Shown: piece by piece, positions 34,868-43,544 of the stretch | Numbering within the stretch: position 1 is the first letter of the stretch | Layout: each line of letters begins with the position of its first letter | Translations under genes and position numbers: made by a program | Source of the DNA: CAIVPM01 sp964615145 | GTDB lineage: Bacteria; Bacteroidota; Bacteroidia; Chitinophagales; Chitinophagaceae | Direction of reading: 5' to 3' | NCBI GenBank assembly: GCA_964615145.1 | Contig: CAZTOP010000021.1 | Coordinates: 1-47,008 of the forward strand | DNA length: 47,008 bases | Notes under the pieces: model-generated | The model's input: only the letters and a program-made list of their open reading frames with translations | What the model was told of the DNA's origin: nothing | The model's database searches: none

Positions 34868-36991
34868 ATGAAACAAAATCGAATAGAACAAATTAAGCAC
34901 TCGCAAAAAGCCTCCAACTTAAATACCTTCTTTAGTATTATTCTATTATTAGTATTCTTGTTTCTATTTGGAAAGAATGCTAAATCTCAAGTTGTAATAA
35001 ATTATGTTGATAGTGCAGGAATTGCTGGTTACAATGGCGATGGAATGCCTGCAAGAAATAGTAGAATTAATATTCCATTTGGTAGTTATGGAGGTAATAT
35101 AGCTATAGATAATAATGGTGATTTATTTATTGCAGATTTCTTAAACAATAGAATTAGAAAAGTAGATAAAATAACAAATGTTATTACAACGGTTGTAGGT
35201 AATGGTGTTGGGGCTTTTAGTGGAGATGGGGGACTGGCTGTAAATGCACAAATTTATCGCCCTGCTTGCATAGCATTCGATGCTGCAAATAATATGTATA
35301 TATCAGACCAATCTAATTTTAGAATAAGAAAAGTAGATGCTACAACAGGCATTATTACAACATTTGCAGGTACGGGTGCTTTTGGAACAAGTAGCCCTAA
35401 TGGGGATAATGGTTTGGCTATTAATTGCACGTTTAGAACATTATCACATATTACTTTTGATGGATATGGAAATTTGTATGTAGTAGATTTATACAGAATC
35501 AGAAAAATTAGTGCAGGAACAAACATAATTACAGCCTTTGCAGGAAATGATAATTATGGTTTCAGCAACGATGTACCTGTACTTGCTACTAGTACTTATT
35601 TTGGTGGCGTGCTTGGTGGTATTTTGGCAGATAATGTGGGTAATGTTTATATAGCATCAGGGCGGCGAGTTAGAAAAGTTCAGGGTGGTGTTATTTCTAC
35701 TGTAATTGGCCACTATTGGGACAATGGGCAAGTTTTTGGGGGAGATGGAGGACTGGCTACATCAAACACTTATTATGGTGCAACCAGTAATTTGGCTTGG
35801 GGCATTTATGGTGAATTATACCTTTGTGAACAAAGTAATAATCTTATCAGAAAATATAATCCATCAACTGGTATTATTACTACTGTTGTTGGAGATGTTG
35901 CTGGTGGTTATCCATTTTTAAATGGCGGCTACAATGGAGAATGGCATTATCCTTTAGCAACAAAACTTCTTTATCCAAGTTCTGTTGTAGTAAATACAAG
36001 TGGCGAAATGTTTATTTTAGACGAAAACAGGGTTCGAAAAGTATTTTATCCCTGCACACCAATAAGCGTAAGTACAAGTGTTACTGTTTGCTCTAGTGTA
36101 CTACCATATCATTGGGCTGGGTTGTCTTTAAATACAAGTGGTAACTATACGGTGCATCAAACCTTGTCAAACGGCTGCGATAGTACTGCCACACTTCGCT
36201 TCACAGTATTAGGAACAATGCCTCAAATTACTGGTCCAAATAATGTTTGTGTTGGAAACTCTATACAATTATCTGACTCATTTATTGGTGGAATATGGAC
36301 GAGTACTAACGGTAGAGCAACGATTAACAATACAGGGCTGGTAACAGGAGTTTCAGCCGGAGTTGCAACAATAAAATACAGTTTTGTTAATGAATTAGGG
36401 TGCAATGCAACAGCAACTTACTTGGTGAATGTAAATCCTATACCAGCTGTTCCGCAAATTCAATATGCAGCAGGTACAATAAACCCTCAAAGAGGAGCAC
36501 CAGCTGGTAGTTATTGTAATAATAGAACCTTTACTGTGGTTGGAATTCCGGGTGGAGGAACTTGGGTTTCAAGCAATCCCCCTGTAATTTCAATTGGGTT
36601 AACAACGGGTATTGTAAATACATTATCTCCGGGGTCGGGAAGTATTAGATACACTTATAGTTCTTTAGCTGGATGTACCAACAGCAGAACTATGGTTGGA
36701 TTTGTGGTTGATTGTGCTGTGCCAAAATCAGTAGTTACAATTGATGATAAACAGCCCATCAATTTTGAAATATTTCCAAACCCAACAGCTGATTATTTTA
36801 TCTTAAAAACAGATAATGTGTTAAGTAATGCAACCATAAAAATTACTGATATTTTAGGTAAAGAATTACTAACTCAAAGTATGAGTTTTGGAGCTAATAA
36901 AATAGATATTTCCCACTATTCAAAAGGGTTTTATATTATTACTATTTATTCAACCGAAGGAACTATTTCTAAAAAAATAATAAAAGAATAA
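34868..36991 (+). CDS. Secreted NHL-repeat protein with T9SS type A sorting domain
   Basis: A 707-residue secreted protein started at ATG 34868 (an in-frame TTG at 34841 is less likely). The signal is long, with hydrophobic core FFSIILLLVFLFLF and a cut after AKSQ. NHL repeats follow, forming a propeller: YNGDGMPARNSRINIPFG, IAIDNNGDLFIADFLNNRIR, GAFSGDGGLAVNAQIYRP, MYISDQSNFRIRKVD and further copies to about residue 400. Then Ig-like repeats (GPNNVCVGNSIQLS) and a T9SS tail (INFEIFPNPTADYF, ITDILGKELL, IKE end). The C-terminal third is paralogous to the protein encoded at 25529-26926. It is likely a surface-exposed propeller protein. Confidence 0.85.
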   Translation: MKQNRIEQIKHSQKASNLNTFFSIILLLVFLFLFGKNAKSQVVINYVDSAGIAGYNGDGMPARNSRINIPFGSYGGNIAIDNNGDLFIADFLNNRIRKVDKITNVITTVVGNGVGAFSGDGGLAVNAQIYRPACIAFDAANNMYISDQSNFRIRKVDATTGIITTFAGTGAFGTSSPNGDNGLAINCTFRTLSHITFDGYGNLYVVDLYRIRKISAGTNIITAFAGNDNYGFSNDVPVLATSTYFGGVLGGILADNVGNVYIASGRRVRKVQGGVISTVIGHYWDNGQVFGGDGGLATSNTYYGATSNLAWGIYGELYLCEQSNNLIRKYNPSTGIITTVVGDVAGGYPFLNGGYNGEWHYPLATKLLYPSSVVVNTSGEMFILDENRVRKVFYPCTPISVSTSVTVCSSVLPYHWAGLSLNTSGNYTVHQTLSNGCDSTATLRFTVLGTMPQITGPNNVCVGNSIQLSDSFIGGIWTSTNGRATINNTGLVTGVSAGVATIKYSFVNELGCNATATYLVNVNPIPAVPQIQYAAGTINPQRGAPAGSYCNNRTFTVVGIPGGGTWVSSNPPVISIGLTTGIVNTLSPGSGSIRYTYSSLAGCTNSRTMVGFVVDCAVPKSVVTIDDKQPINFEIFPNPTADYFILKTDNVLSNATIKITDILGKELLTQSMSFGANKIDISHYSKGFYIITIYSTEGTISKKIIKE

Positions 36992-37009
36992 ATAGTATTT
37001 GAGGGGTTT

Positions 37010-37045
37010 AAGTTCCGGCTATTCTTAGCTGGAACTTTTTTATTT
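37010..37045 (+). terminator. Terminator after the NHL-repeat gene
   Basis: aagttccggct (37010-37020) pairs with agctggaactt (37027-37037; 11 pairs, one G-U) around a 6-nt loop, followed by a T-rich run to about 37045. It overlaps the end of the convergent GNAT gene and may serve it weakly too. Confidence 0.85.
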
Positions 37046-37546
37046 TCTTACTGCATAAATAAGCTCGTCTTCAAATTTACCATTTTTATAAAGCGTTTTT
37101 TCAAACTTAGCTTCTAGCACAAAACCATTTTTCTCCAACACTTTTTGAGAAGCAATATTGGATCCAAAAGGTCTAGCAAAAATCCTAGTTAAATCATAAG
37201 TCTTAAAGCCAAAACTTACTATTTGTGCTATGGCTTTTGATATAATTCCTCTACCCCAATAATCTTGTGGAAGCCAATAACCAAGTTCTGCATTTTTACA
37301 TTGAATATCATCTTGTGGATGAATGCCAATACCACCTACAGCTTCACCATGTATGTCAATTGCAAAAATGTGAATAGGATTATCTTTTGTTGCAAAATGT
37401 ATAAAGTTGGTTCCGTTTTCTATTGTGTAGGGATGAGGAAATTTATTGGTCAAGTTTTTAGAAATTTCAATATCATTTGCATACTTTACCAAACTATCCA
37501 AGTCATCCATTGACCAAGGTCTTAACACAAAATTTACTGCTACCAT
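37040..37546 (-). CDS. GNAT N-acetyltransferase, RimJ/RimL type
   Basis: A 168-residue GNAT enzyme. Motif A appears as ELGYWLPQDYWGRGIISKAI (acetyl-CoA pyrophosphate loop around WGRGI), and motif B as SNIASQKVLEKNGFVLEA. The N-terminus (LRPWSMDDLDSLVKYAND) is the usual RimJ/RimL-like start. It transfers acetyl from acetyl-CoA to an amine or protein N-terminus; the target is unknown. The GNAT start codon at 37546-37544 overlaps the end of the GH31 gene (stop at 37542-37540), so both are translated from one mRNA. Confidence 0.9.
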   Translation of the reverse strand: MVAVNFVLRPWSMDDLDSLVKYANDIEISKNLTNKFPHPYTIENGTNFIHFATKDNPIHIFAIDIHGEAVGGIGIHPQDDIQCKNAELGYWLPQDYWGRGIISKAIAQIVSFGFKTYDLTRIFARPFGSNIASQKVLEKNGFVLEAKFEKTLYKNGKFEDELIYAVRK

Positions 37547-39870
37547 TTAACATCAATTTTTAAAGGAATATTTTTTAATGTCACAGGTATCGTTAGTATA
37601 TTGTTATTGACTTCAATATTTTTTATAGTAATACCATTTACTAAAACAGCTTTAGGTTTTAATGGTATTGCGGGAATAGATAAAGCAATTTGTCTTTCAG
37701 ATGGTTTATTTTTATACAATCCATTATTATTTTGTATGGTAATCACAACACCTTTATTTGTTCTTCCTACCGATGCAAACTTTATTAACTCATACTGGTT
37801 GGTAGCAAGAGCATTTTTAGTTTCTCCGTCATCATCGTACATTTCAAACTTAGAAGTAGTGTTCGATAAAATGTAAGTTACATTCAACTTCTTTCTATCA
37901 ATTTCGCTTGTATTTTCTCCTTTAGAATTATATTGTGGTATAAAGCTACCTTCTCTGTAAAACAAAGGTTTTTTATACTCACTTACATCTATAGAAACTT
38001 CGGCGTCACCTTCATACATTTTATTAGTTTCAACATCGTACCAATTACCTTTTGGCAAATATACTTTTCTTGTGGTAGCACCTTTTTGTAATACGGGAGC
38101 TACTAAAATATTATCTCCCAATAAAAATTCATCCTGAGTTTTCATAGCATTGGTATCAGCAGCATAGTTATAGAATAAAGGTTTTACTAAAGGTTCAGCA
38201 AACTTACTTTGTCGGTAAGCAAGTGTGTATAGGTATGGCAATATTTTATATCTTTCTAAAACCACTTTTTTAGCTTCAGCTTTATACGGCTCTTCCATTA
38301 ATACTGGCTCACTAGGGAAACTGGTGGCATTAATATCGTGGTCATAAAGTGCAGTTCCGTGAGGTCTGAATATAGGCGTGTAAGCAGCAAATTGCAACCA
38401 ACGAACATAGAGTTCTCCATCATTTTCTCCGCCAGCAAAACCTCCAGCATCAGCGTGTATATAAGGCACACCGCACATGCTCATACCAAGCATTACAGGT
38501 AGCTGTGCTTGTAAGCCACTCCAGTTTCTTCCCACGTCACCACTCCAAGGAAAAATACTATAACGCTGGCTGCCTGCAAAGCCACTTCGATTCAAATGAA
38601 ATAATCTTTGGGTCGGATAATCTTTAGCATAATTTTCAAATAACATTTTATTCCAATAATGACCATAAATGTTGTGAATTTCATTGGCTAAAACCATCTT
38701 TTCTATTCCCAAATCTTTTAAATTATGATACATGTTTTCTGGATGCCGTTCTGGTTCTCCCAAATCTGTCCACCATCCAATTACACCATTTTTTATTTGC
38801 CTTTTGTAGTGTTTATTCCATATCCATTGTCCAGCATCTTTTCTGAAAATGTCTAATAAGCCACCTTTGCCAAAATAGAAATCTTGCAATACGAAACTAT
38901 TGTTTGAAACGTCTTTTGCCTGATATTCTAAAGACTCGGTATAAGTATTAGTATACTGTAAGATATATGGCTCTGTTATAAGAGTAGTGTTAATATTTTG
39001 CTTCTTAAAATCTGTTATCATTTTATTAGGGTTAGGCCATTTTTCTGTATTCACCCAATCTAAATTTCCTACATAACCTTTAATACTATCTCCAAACCAA
39101 AACAAATCAAAGATGATAGCATCCAAGGGAAATTTTTCATCTTTCATTTGCTTCACAATACCCGTTGCCTGTTCTTGACTTGTATATCCAAAACGACTCA
39201 TTAAATTACCAAAAGCCCAACGCGGGGGCAATGGTTGTGTACCAGTTAATTTGTGATAAGAAGTTAAAATTTCCTGATAAGTTTTACCTGAAATAATAAA
39301 GGCATTAATCTCGCCAGATTCAAAAGCTACTTCAAAAATATTTTCAGCAGATTTGCCAATGTCTGCATATCCTTTTGATCCATTGTCAAAGAAAATTCCA
39401 TACCCTTTATTGCTAATAAAAAAAGGAACAGAATAATTTAAGTTTTCTGCACCAACTCCGTAAGCATAATTAGGTCTGTTGTACAAATCAAGCTTATAGC
39501 CTTTTCTGTTAAATGGCAATGCCCTCTCGCCACCTCCAAAAATCATTTCATCTTTTTGCAGTTGATAACTAATACCCCTACTTCCATCATTTTTGAATAC
39601 AGGACTAAAAGTAAAAGCTCCATTTTGAACCGTTACAGATGCATCTCCATTTATTTTAAAAGATGGAAAATTGCTTGTTAAGGGTTTAGCAATAACTGCA
39701 TTCGTTACATTAAAATCTCTTGTGTACTCAAATGGATGGTACACCACTTTTATTACATTAGTTGCATAAGGAATTACTTGCCAGTTAGCATTTCTTTGTG
39801 CAGTAACAAATGTTGCAGCACTTAACATTATTGCAATAGTCGTAAATAGTCGTATTTGAAATTTATACAT
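37540..39870 (-). CDS. Glycoside hydrolase family 31 (alpha-glucosidase/alpha-xylosidase type)
   Basis: A 776-residue exported GH31 enzyme with a signal peptide ending ATFVTAQ. N-terminal DUF4968-like beta domain (to about 180), (beta/alpha)8 catalytic domain and C-terminal DUF5110-like beta domain. The catalytic nucleophile is D369 in WWTDLGEPE and the acid/base is D445 in PWSGDVGRNWSG; HADAGGF and FRPHGTALYDHD line the subsites. It cleaves alpha-linked sugars from non-reducing ends, probably in the periplasm. Specificity (glucose, xylose, sulfoquinovose or other) cannot be fixed from motifs alone. No SusC/SusD genes lie next to it, so it is not in a typical polysaccharide utilization locus here. 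Confidence 0.93.
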   Translation of the reverse strand: MYKFQIRLFTTIAIMLSAATFVTAQRNANWQVIPYATNVIKVVYHPFEYTRDFNVTNAVIAKPLTSNFPSFKINGDASVTVQNGAFTFSPVFKNDGSRGISYQLQKDEMIFGGGERALPFNRKGYKLDLYNRPNYAYGVGAENLNYSVPFFISNKGYGIFFDNGSKGYADIGKSAENIFEVAFESGEINAFIISGKTYQEILTSYHKLTGTQPLPPRWAFGNLMSRFGYTSQEQATGIVKQMKDEKFPLDAIIFDLFWFGDSIKGYVGNLDWVNTEKWPNPNKMITDFKKQNINTTLITEPYILQYTNTYTESLEYQAKDVSNNSFVLQDFYFGKGGLLDIFRKDAGQWIWNKHYKRQIKNGVIGWWTDLGEPERHPENMYHNLKDLGIEKMVLANEIHNIYGHYWNKMLFENYAKDYPTQRLFHLNRSGFAGSQRYSIFPWSGDVGRNWSGLQAQLPVMLGMSMCGVPYIHADAGGFAGGENDGELYVRWLQFAAYTPIFRPHGTALYDHDINATSFPSEPVLMEEPYKAEAKKVVLERYKILPYLYTLAYRQSKFAEPLVKPLFYNYAADTNAMKTQDEFLLGDNILVAPVLQKGATTRKVYLPKGNWYDVETNKMYEGDAEVSIDVSEYKKPLFYREGSFIPQYNSKGENTSEIDRKKLNVTYILSNTTSKFEMYDDDGETKNALATNQYELIKFASVGRTNKGVVITIQNNNGLYKNKPSERQIALSIPAIPLKPKAVLVNGITIKNIEVNNNILTIPVTLKNIPLKIDVKW

Positions 39871-40015
39871 AGATTTTTTTATATTAACGTTAAATAAAAC
39901 TTAGCAATGCAAAATAATGAATAGCTGTAAATAATAGCTCAACAACTTTATCATAAATCCTCATTGCATTATTTTTATAATAAACATCATATAATGTAAC
40001 TATTATATTTGCTAA

Positions 40016-41212
40016 ATGTTAACCATTAGTAACCGTGGGCAACAAATGCCTGCATCTCCCATCAGAAAGCTTGTTCCATATGCCGAAGCTGCTAAAAAAA
40101 ATGGTACCAAAGTATATCATTTAAATATTGGACAACCGGATATTGAAACACCTAAATTAGTGTTGGATGCTGTGCGAAACAGCGATTTTAAAGTGCTGGA
40201 ATACAGTCATAGTGCAGGTAATGAAAGCTACAGAAAAAAATTAGTCAGTTATTATAAGTCTGTTGGAATTGATGTAGACTTTAATGAAATTATTATAACT
40301 ACAGGCGGTAGCGAAGCTATTTTATTTGCCTTTATGGCTTGTATGGATGAAGGGGACGAAGTCATTATTCCTGAGCCTTTTTATGCCAATTACAATGGTT
40401 TTGCAGTGGCTGCAGGTGTAAAAGTTGTACCCATTACATCGCACATTGAAAATGGTTTTGCCTTGCCCTCTATTGAAGAGTTTGAAAAAAAGGTAACATC
40501 CAAAACCAAAGCTATAGTTATTTGCAATCCTAATAATCCTACTGGATATTTATATACAAAGGATGAGATGGATGCACTAAAGCAACTGATTATAAAGCAT
40601 CATCTTTATTTGTTTAGTGATGAGGCTTATCGCGAGTTTTGCTATGAGGGTAAGCAGGTTAGTGCCATGCACTTATCTGGTGTGGATGATAATGTGGTAA
40701 TGATGGACACCATTAGTAAAAGATACAGTGCCTGTGGTGGTAGAATTGGTGCATTAGTTACAAAAAATAAAGCACTGCTCGATGCGGTAATGAAGTTTGC
40801 ACAAGCAAGATTAAGCCCTCCAAGTTTTGCACAAATTGCTGGCGAAGCTGCTATTGATTTACCTGCCGATTATTTTGATACTACTAAAGCAGAATACCAA
40901 TCAAGAAGGGATTTAATTGTTGCAAGATTAAATGCAATGGAGGGTGTATTTTGTCCAAATCCTGGTGGTGCATTTTATGCAATTGCAAAATTACCTATTG
41001 ATGATAGTGATAAATTTTGCCAATGGTTATTAGAAAAATTCAGCCGTAATGGTGCAACGGTAATGTTAGCACCTGCAACAGGGTTTTATGGTACAATTGG
41101 TCTGGGAAAACAAGAAGTTCGTTTAGCTTATGTACTAAAACTACAAGATATTAATAGTGCTATGGATTGTTTAGAAGTGGCTTTACAACAGTATTCAAAA
41201 GAAAACTTATAA
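40016..41212 (+). CDS. PLP-dependent class I/II aminotransferase (aspartate aminotransferase-like)
   Basis: A 398-residue fold-type I aminotransferase. Landmarks: NIGQPDIETP near the start, TTGGSEAILFAFMACMDEGD, CNPNNPTGYLYT, FSDEAYREFCYEG with the PLP-ring Asp, and K235 in DTISKRYSACGGRIG, the Schiff-base lysine. The C-terminal GKQEVRLAYV carries the substrate-carboxylate Arg. It swaps amino groups between an amino acid and a 2-oxo acid; aspartate is the commonest donor in this subgroup but specificity is uncertain. A -7-like TATATTTG lies at 40004-40011, only 5 bases before the ATG. Monocistronic; tRNA-Phe follows. Confidence 0.92.
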   Translation: MLTISNRGQQMPASPIRKLVPYAEAAKKNGTKVYHLNIGQPDIETPKLVLDAVRNSDFKVLEYSHSAGNESYRKKLVSYYKSVGIDVDFNEIIITTGGSEAILFAFMACMDEGDEVIIPEPFYANYNGFAVAAGVKVVPITSHIENGFALPSIEEFEKKVTSKTKAIVICNPNNPTGYLYTKDEMDALKQLIIKHHLYLFSDEAYREFCYEGKQVSAMHLSGVDDNVVMMDTISKRYSACGGRIGALVTKNKALLDAVMKFAQARLSPPSFAQIAGEAAIDLPADYFDTTKAEYQSRRDLIVARLNAMEGVFCPNPGGAFYAIAKLPIDDSDKFCQWLLEKFSRNGATVMLAPATGFYGTIGLGKQEVRLAYVLKLQDINSAMDCLEVALQQYSKENL

Positions 41213-41251
41213 TGCTTTTATAAAATATTTCAATAATAATGATTGTAAGAT

Positions 41252-41281
41252 TTTGCTGAGAACAATTATCTACTATATTTG
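41252..41281 (+). promoter_or_regulatory. Promoter of tRNA-Phe
   Basis: TTTG at 41252-41255, an 18-base spacer, and TATATTTG at 41274-41281 match the Bacteroidota -33/-7 consensus. Transcription would begin about 30 bases before the tRNA 5' end at 41318. Confidence 0.78.
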
Positions 41282-41317
41282 CAACCCATTTGAATATTTA
41301 AATATTCTTAATTGGAT

Positions 41318-41390
41318 GGTGCGGTAGCTCAGTTGGTAGAGCAATGGACTGAAAATCCATGTGTCGCCGGTTCAATCCCGGCCCACACCA
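41318..41390 (+). tRNA. tRNA-Phe (anticodon GAA)
   Basis: Complete cloverleaf of 73 nt: acceptor GGTGCGG with CCACACC, D stem GCTC/GAGC, anticodon stem ATGGA/TCCAT with loop CTGAAAA (GAA at 41351-41353), T stem GCCGG/CCGGC with loop TTCAATC, discriminator A. CCA is not encoded after the discriminator. The acceptor stem has a C-A mismatch at pair 5-68 (41322 with 41385), an oddity that a change in the 3' half alone would explain. An integrase gene follows downstream. Confidence 0.97.
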
Positions 41391-41394
41391 CTTT

Positions 41395-41442
41395 TAGGGT
41401 TGAAAATTGATGTAAAACATTGATTTTCAACCCTATTTTTTT
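41395..41442 (+). terminator. Terminator directly after tRNA-Phe
   Basis: A 19-pair hairpin (41395-41413 with 41417-41435, two G-T pairs, AAA loop) built on agggttgaaaat, followed by seven Ts (41436-41442). It starts 5 bases after the tRNA, between the tRNA and the integrase gene. Confidence 0.92.
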
Positions 41443-41501
41443 GGAGACATTTGCGAAACAACGCATATCTCTGCATCTGAGAGGTGTAGTTTCGGAGACA
41501 T
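41440..41501. repeat. Paired ggagacat motifs upstream of the integrase gene
   Basis: tttggagacat (41440-41450) and ttcggagacat (41491-41501) are direct repeats 51 bases apart, between tRNA-Phe and int. They could be integrase or excisionase arm-type sites of the element. Confidence 0.35.
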
Positions 41502-41609
41502 AAATTTGGGGCATTTTTAGCCAAAAAGTAACTTTCATCGTTGTGCAGCATTTAGCACTTTAGACCTACAACCTGCTGTTTTAATTTTATCAAACTTAAA
41601 AAAAACAGT

Positions 41610-42833
41610 ATGTTGAACAAAAAAATTCAAGCGTTAGACATCCATTTTTCCTACCTGTGCAGGAGTACGCATAAGTATAAAAATGGTCATTCTCCCATTA
41701 TCTTCAGAATCAATTATCGAGGTCAGAGAAGGGATGTATTCACAGGATTATCCTGCCTGAAGGAACATTGGTTACCACAACTCGATAAGGTCACAAATGA
41801 TTGCCGTGAAGCGAATACCATTAATCGGTCTTTAGAAGAAATTATGTATAAAGCAAAAGATTGCTTTGATCGGTTAAAGTATTCTGGTGATGCATTCACA
41901 ATTGATGAACTGGTAGCTAAAATAAAAGGCTCTGAACCACCACCTCAAACTTTATTAGAGTACAATGAAATAAAACTTCTGGAAATTAAAGACAGGGTTG
42001 GAATTGATATCACAAAACCTACCTATTATAAGTATAAAAGAACTGTATTATTTCTGAACGATTTTTTAAATGAGAGGCGAAGCGTCAAAAATATTCCAGT
42101 GAATAAAATTGACGAAGAGTTTTTAAAACAATTATACCTCTATATCAGGAAAGAAAAAAAGAATGGGCACAATACAACTGTATCACTGATGAATTGTTTG
42201 AAAAGCATTCTTCGAACTGCTCTCAAAAAAGGTGTTTTAAAAAACAATCCATTTGATGACTTTCCTTTGACTAAAAACCCTGTCCATAGAGATTACCTAT
42301 CACTTGAAGATATCGCTTTATTGCAAAATGCTGAGGGACTAACCGAAGCCCAGCAACGAAATAGAGACCTTTTTCTGCTTGGCTGTTATACTGGACTTGC
42401 CTATGCTGAGATAAAAAAACTGGCCGCAAGAAATATCAAGTTAGATCCTGATGGTTCCAAGCATATTATGGATGCTCGTAAAAAAACAGATATTATGAGT
42501 ATCATTCCACTGTTGCCAGTTGCAGAAAATATCTTGCTGAAGTATTCACCGACAGGAAATTGCAGGGACTTTGTATGGAAAGTTCCTACTAATCAAAAAC
42601 TCAATGCCAGTTTAAAAGAAATTGCAAAAAAAGCTGGAGTGGAAAAAACACTCTTTATGCATTTAGCCCGTCACACTTTTGCCACGACCATCACACTTAG
42701 CCATGGTGTACCTTTAGAATCGGTTAGCAAAATGCTGGGGCATACTACTTTGAAGCATACACATATTTATGCAAAAATTGTTGCCAGCAAAGTGAAGGAT
42801 GATATGAGTAAGCTAATGGGAATATTTAATTAG
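41610..42833 (+). CDS. Tyrosine recombinase/integrase of a Bacteroidota mobile element
   Basis: A 407-residue integrase. An arm-binding domain (about 1-105), an SAM-like core-binding domain (about 115-215) and a catalytic domain (225-400). Catalytic residues seen: K291/K292 (ARKKTDI), H351-x-x-R354 (HLARHTFAT), H378 (GHTTLKH) and nucleophile Y387 (HIYAKI). The first catalytic Arg is absent at its usual place (TGLAYAEI at 261-268, where TGLR is standard), which is also reported for IntDOT-type Bacteroidota integrases. It joins element and chromosome att sites; its position after tRNA-Phe points to integration at that gene. Confidence 0.93.
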   Translation: MLNKKIQALDIHFSYLCRSTHKYKNGHSPIIFRINYRGQRRDVFTGLSCLKEHWLPQLDKVTNDCREANTINRSLEEIMYKAKDCFDRLKYSGDAFTIDELVAKIKGSEPPPQTLLEYNEIKLLEIKDRVGIDITKPTYYKYKRTVLFLNDFLNERRSVKNIPVNKIDEEFLKQLYLYIRKEKKNGHNTTVSLMNCLKSILRTALKKGVLKNNPFDDFPLTKNPVHRDYLSLEDIALLQNAEGLTEAQQRNRDLFLLGCYTGLAYAEIKKLAARNIKLDPDGSKHIMDARKKTDIMSIIPLLPVAENILLKYSPTGNCRDFVWKVPTNQKLNASLKEIAKKAGVEKTLFMHLARHTFATTITLSHGVPLESVSKMLGHTTLKHTHIYAKIVASKVKDDMSKLMGIFN

Positions 42834-42942
42834 TGTACCTTGATGGAAGTATCACTATTTGCACTAGAAGGGTCCGGGGATAACTAAATTTTAAAAGTAT
42901 CATAACCCTTAAAATAACAGCTCAGTATAGAATACTTGTATT

Positions 42943-43200
42943 TTAAAACTGAGCTTGTTGTTGTTTTTCTATTTGTTTTCGTTTATATTCTTCAATGCCG
43001 TCAAGAACATAAACAACTAAGAATCCCCCTAAAACTGACACCACAATTAGCATAAATACATTATTATGTTTTGGAAGTTGAGGTGTCGTAATCACCCCTC
43101 CTTGAGGCATTTGGGCTATGGGCTTTAGTAATGGTAGGTCTGCCGCTTCGAGCATAGCAGTTTTCAGTCCGACAGATTGCAGTATTGTTAAATTTTCCAT
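42943..43200 (-). CDS. Small single-span membrane protein of the element
   Basis: An 85-residue protein with one membrane segment at about 49-66 (MLIVVSVLGGFLVVYVLDG), a proline-rich stretch before it (PLLKPIAQMPQGGVI) and a charged Lys/Gln C-terminus. No family recognised. It overlaps the end of the upstream Cys-rich protein gene by 13 bases, so it is the last member of a three-gene operon that reads toward the integrase gene. Operon context, not motif, suggests a role in element maintenance or transfer. Confidence 0.65.
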   Translation of the reverse strand: MENLTILQSVGLKTAMLEAADLPLLKPIAQMPQGGVITTPQLPKHNNVFMLIVVSVLGGFLVVYVLDGIEEYKRKQIEKQQQAQF

Positions 43201-43544
43201 ATTCTTAGTGTTGCGTTTTTGTAGATGATATAAGCATAGGAACCGAGAACTTTAGCTGGACTCCCTTCAATCGTTATCATACTGTTATAAATTGTCCAGT
43301 TGATTCCTAAATTATCCAGTGATTTGACTGGGATAAAATCATTTCTATATATTTTATACCCAATACTAAGCGTCAACTCTGACTGTTTAAATTGCTGAAG
43401 GGTAACTTTTTGTTTTGCATAATTATTATGACCTCTTTTTTTGGCAGCAAAATCATAGCATAATCCACGTTCACAATGCCGCCTATTTCCATGAACGTAA
43501 TCTGGTAATGGCTCACCACAGAATCTACAGTGTAAATTTTTCAT
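43188..43544 (-). CDS. Cys-rich (zinc-finger-like) protein of the element
   Basis: A 118-residue protein. The first 40 residues carry two cysteine pairs and histidines (C6-x-x-C9 in CRFCGEPL, then RRHCERGLC), an arrangement that could bind zinc as in DNA- or RNA-binding ribbons. The rest (about 45-118) is mixed alpha/beta (LTLSIGYKIYRNDFIP, SMITIEGSPAKVLGSYAYII). Its ATG overlaps the stop of the HTH gene by one base (TAATG) and its end overlaps the next gene. A nucleic-acid-binding accessory function is likely; specific function unknown. Confidence 0.65.
   Translation of the reverse strand: MKNLHCRFCGEPLPDYVHGNRRHCERGLCYDFAAKKRGHNNYAKQKVTLQQFKQSELTLSIGYKIYRNDFIPVKSLDNLGINWTIYNSMITIEGSPAKVLGSYAYIIYKNATLRIWKI

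Noticed and set aside
41329..41538. A minus-strand reading frame encoding WAGIEPATHGFSVHCS over tRNA-Phe
   Set aside because: It is the antisense translation of the tRNA gene, a known annotation artefact, and has no other support.
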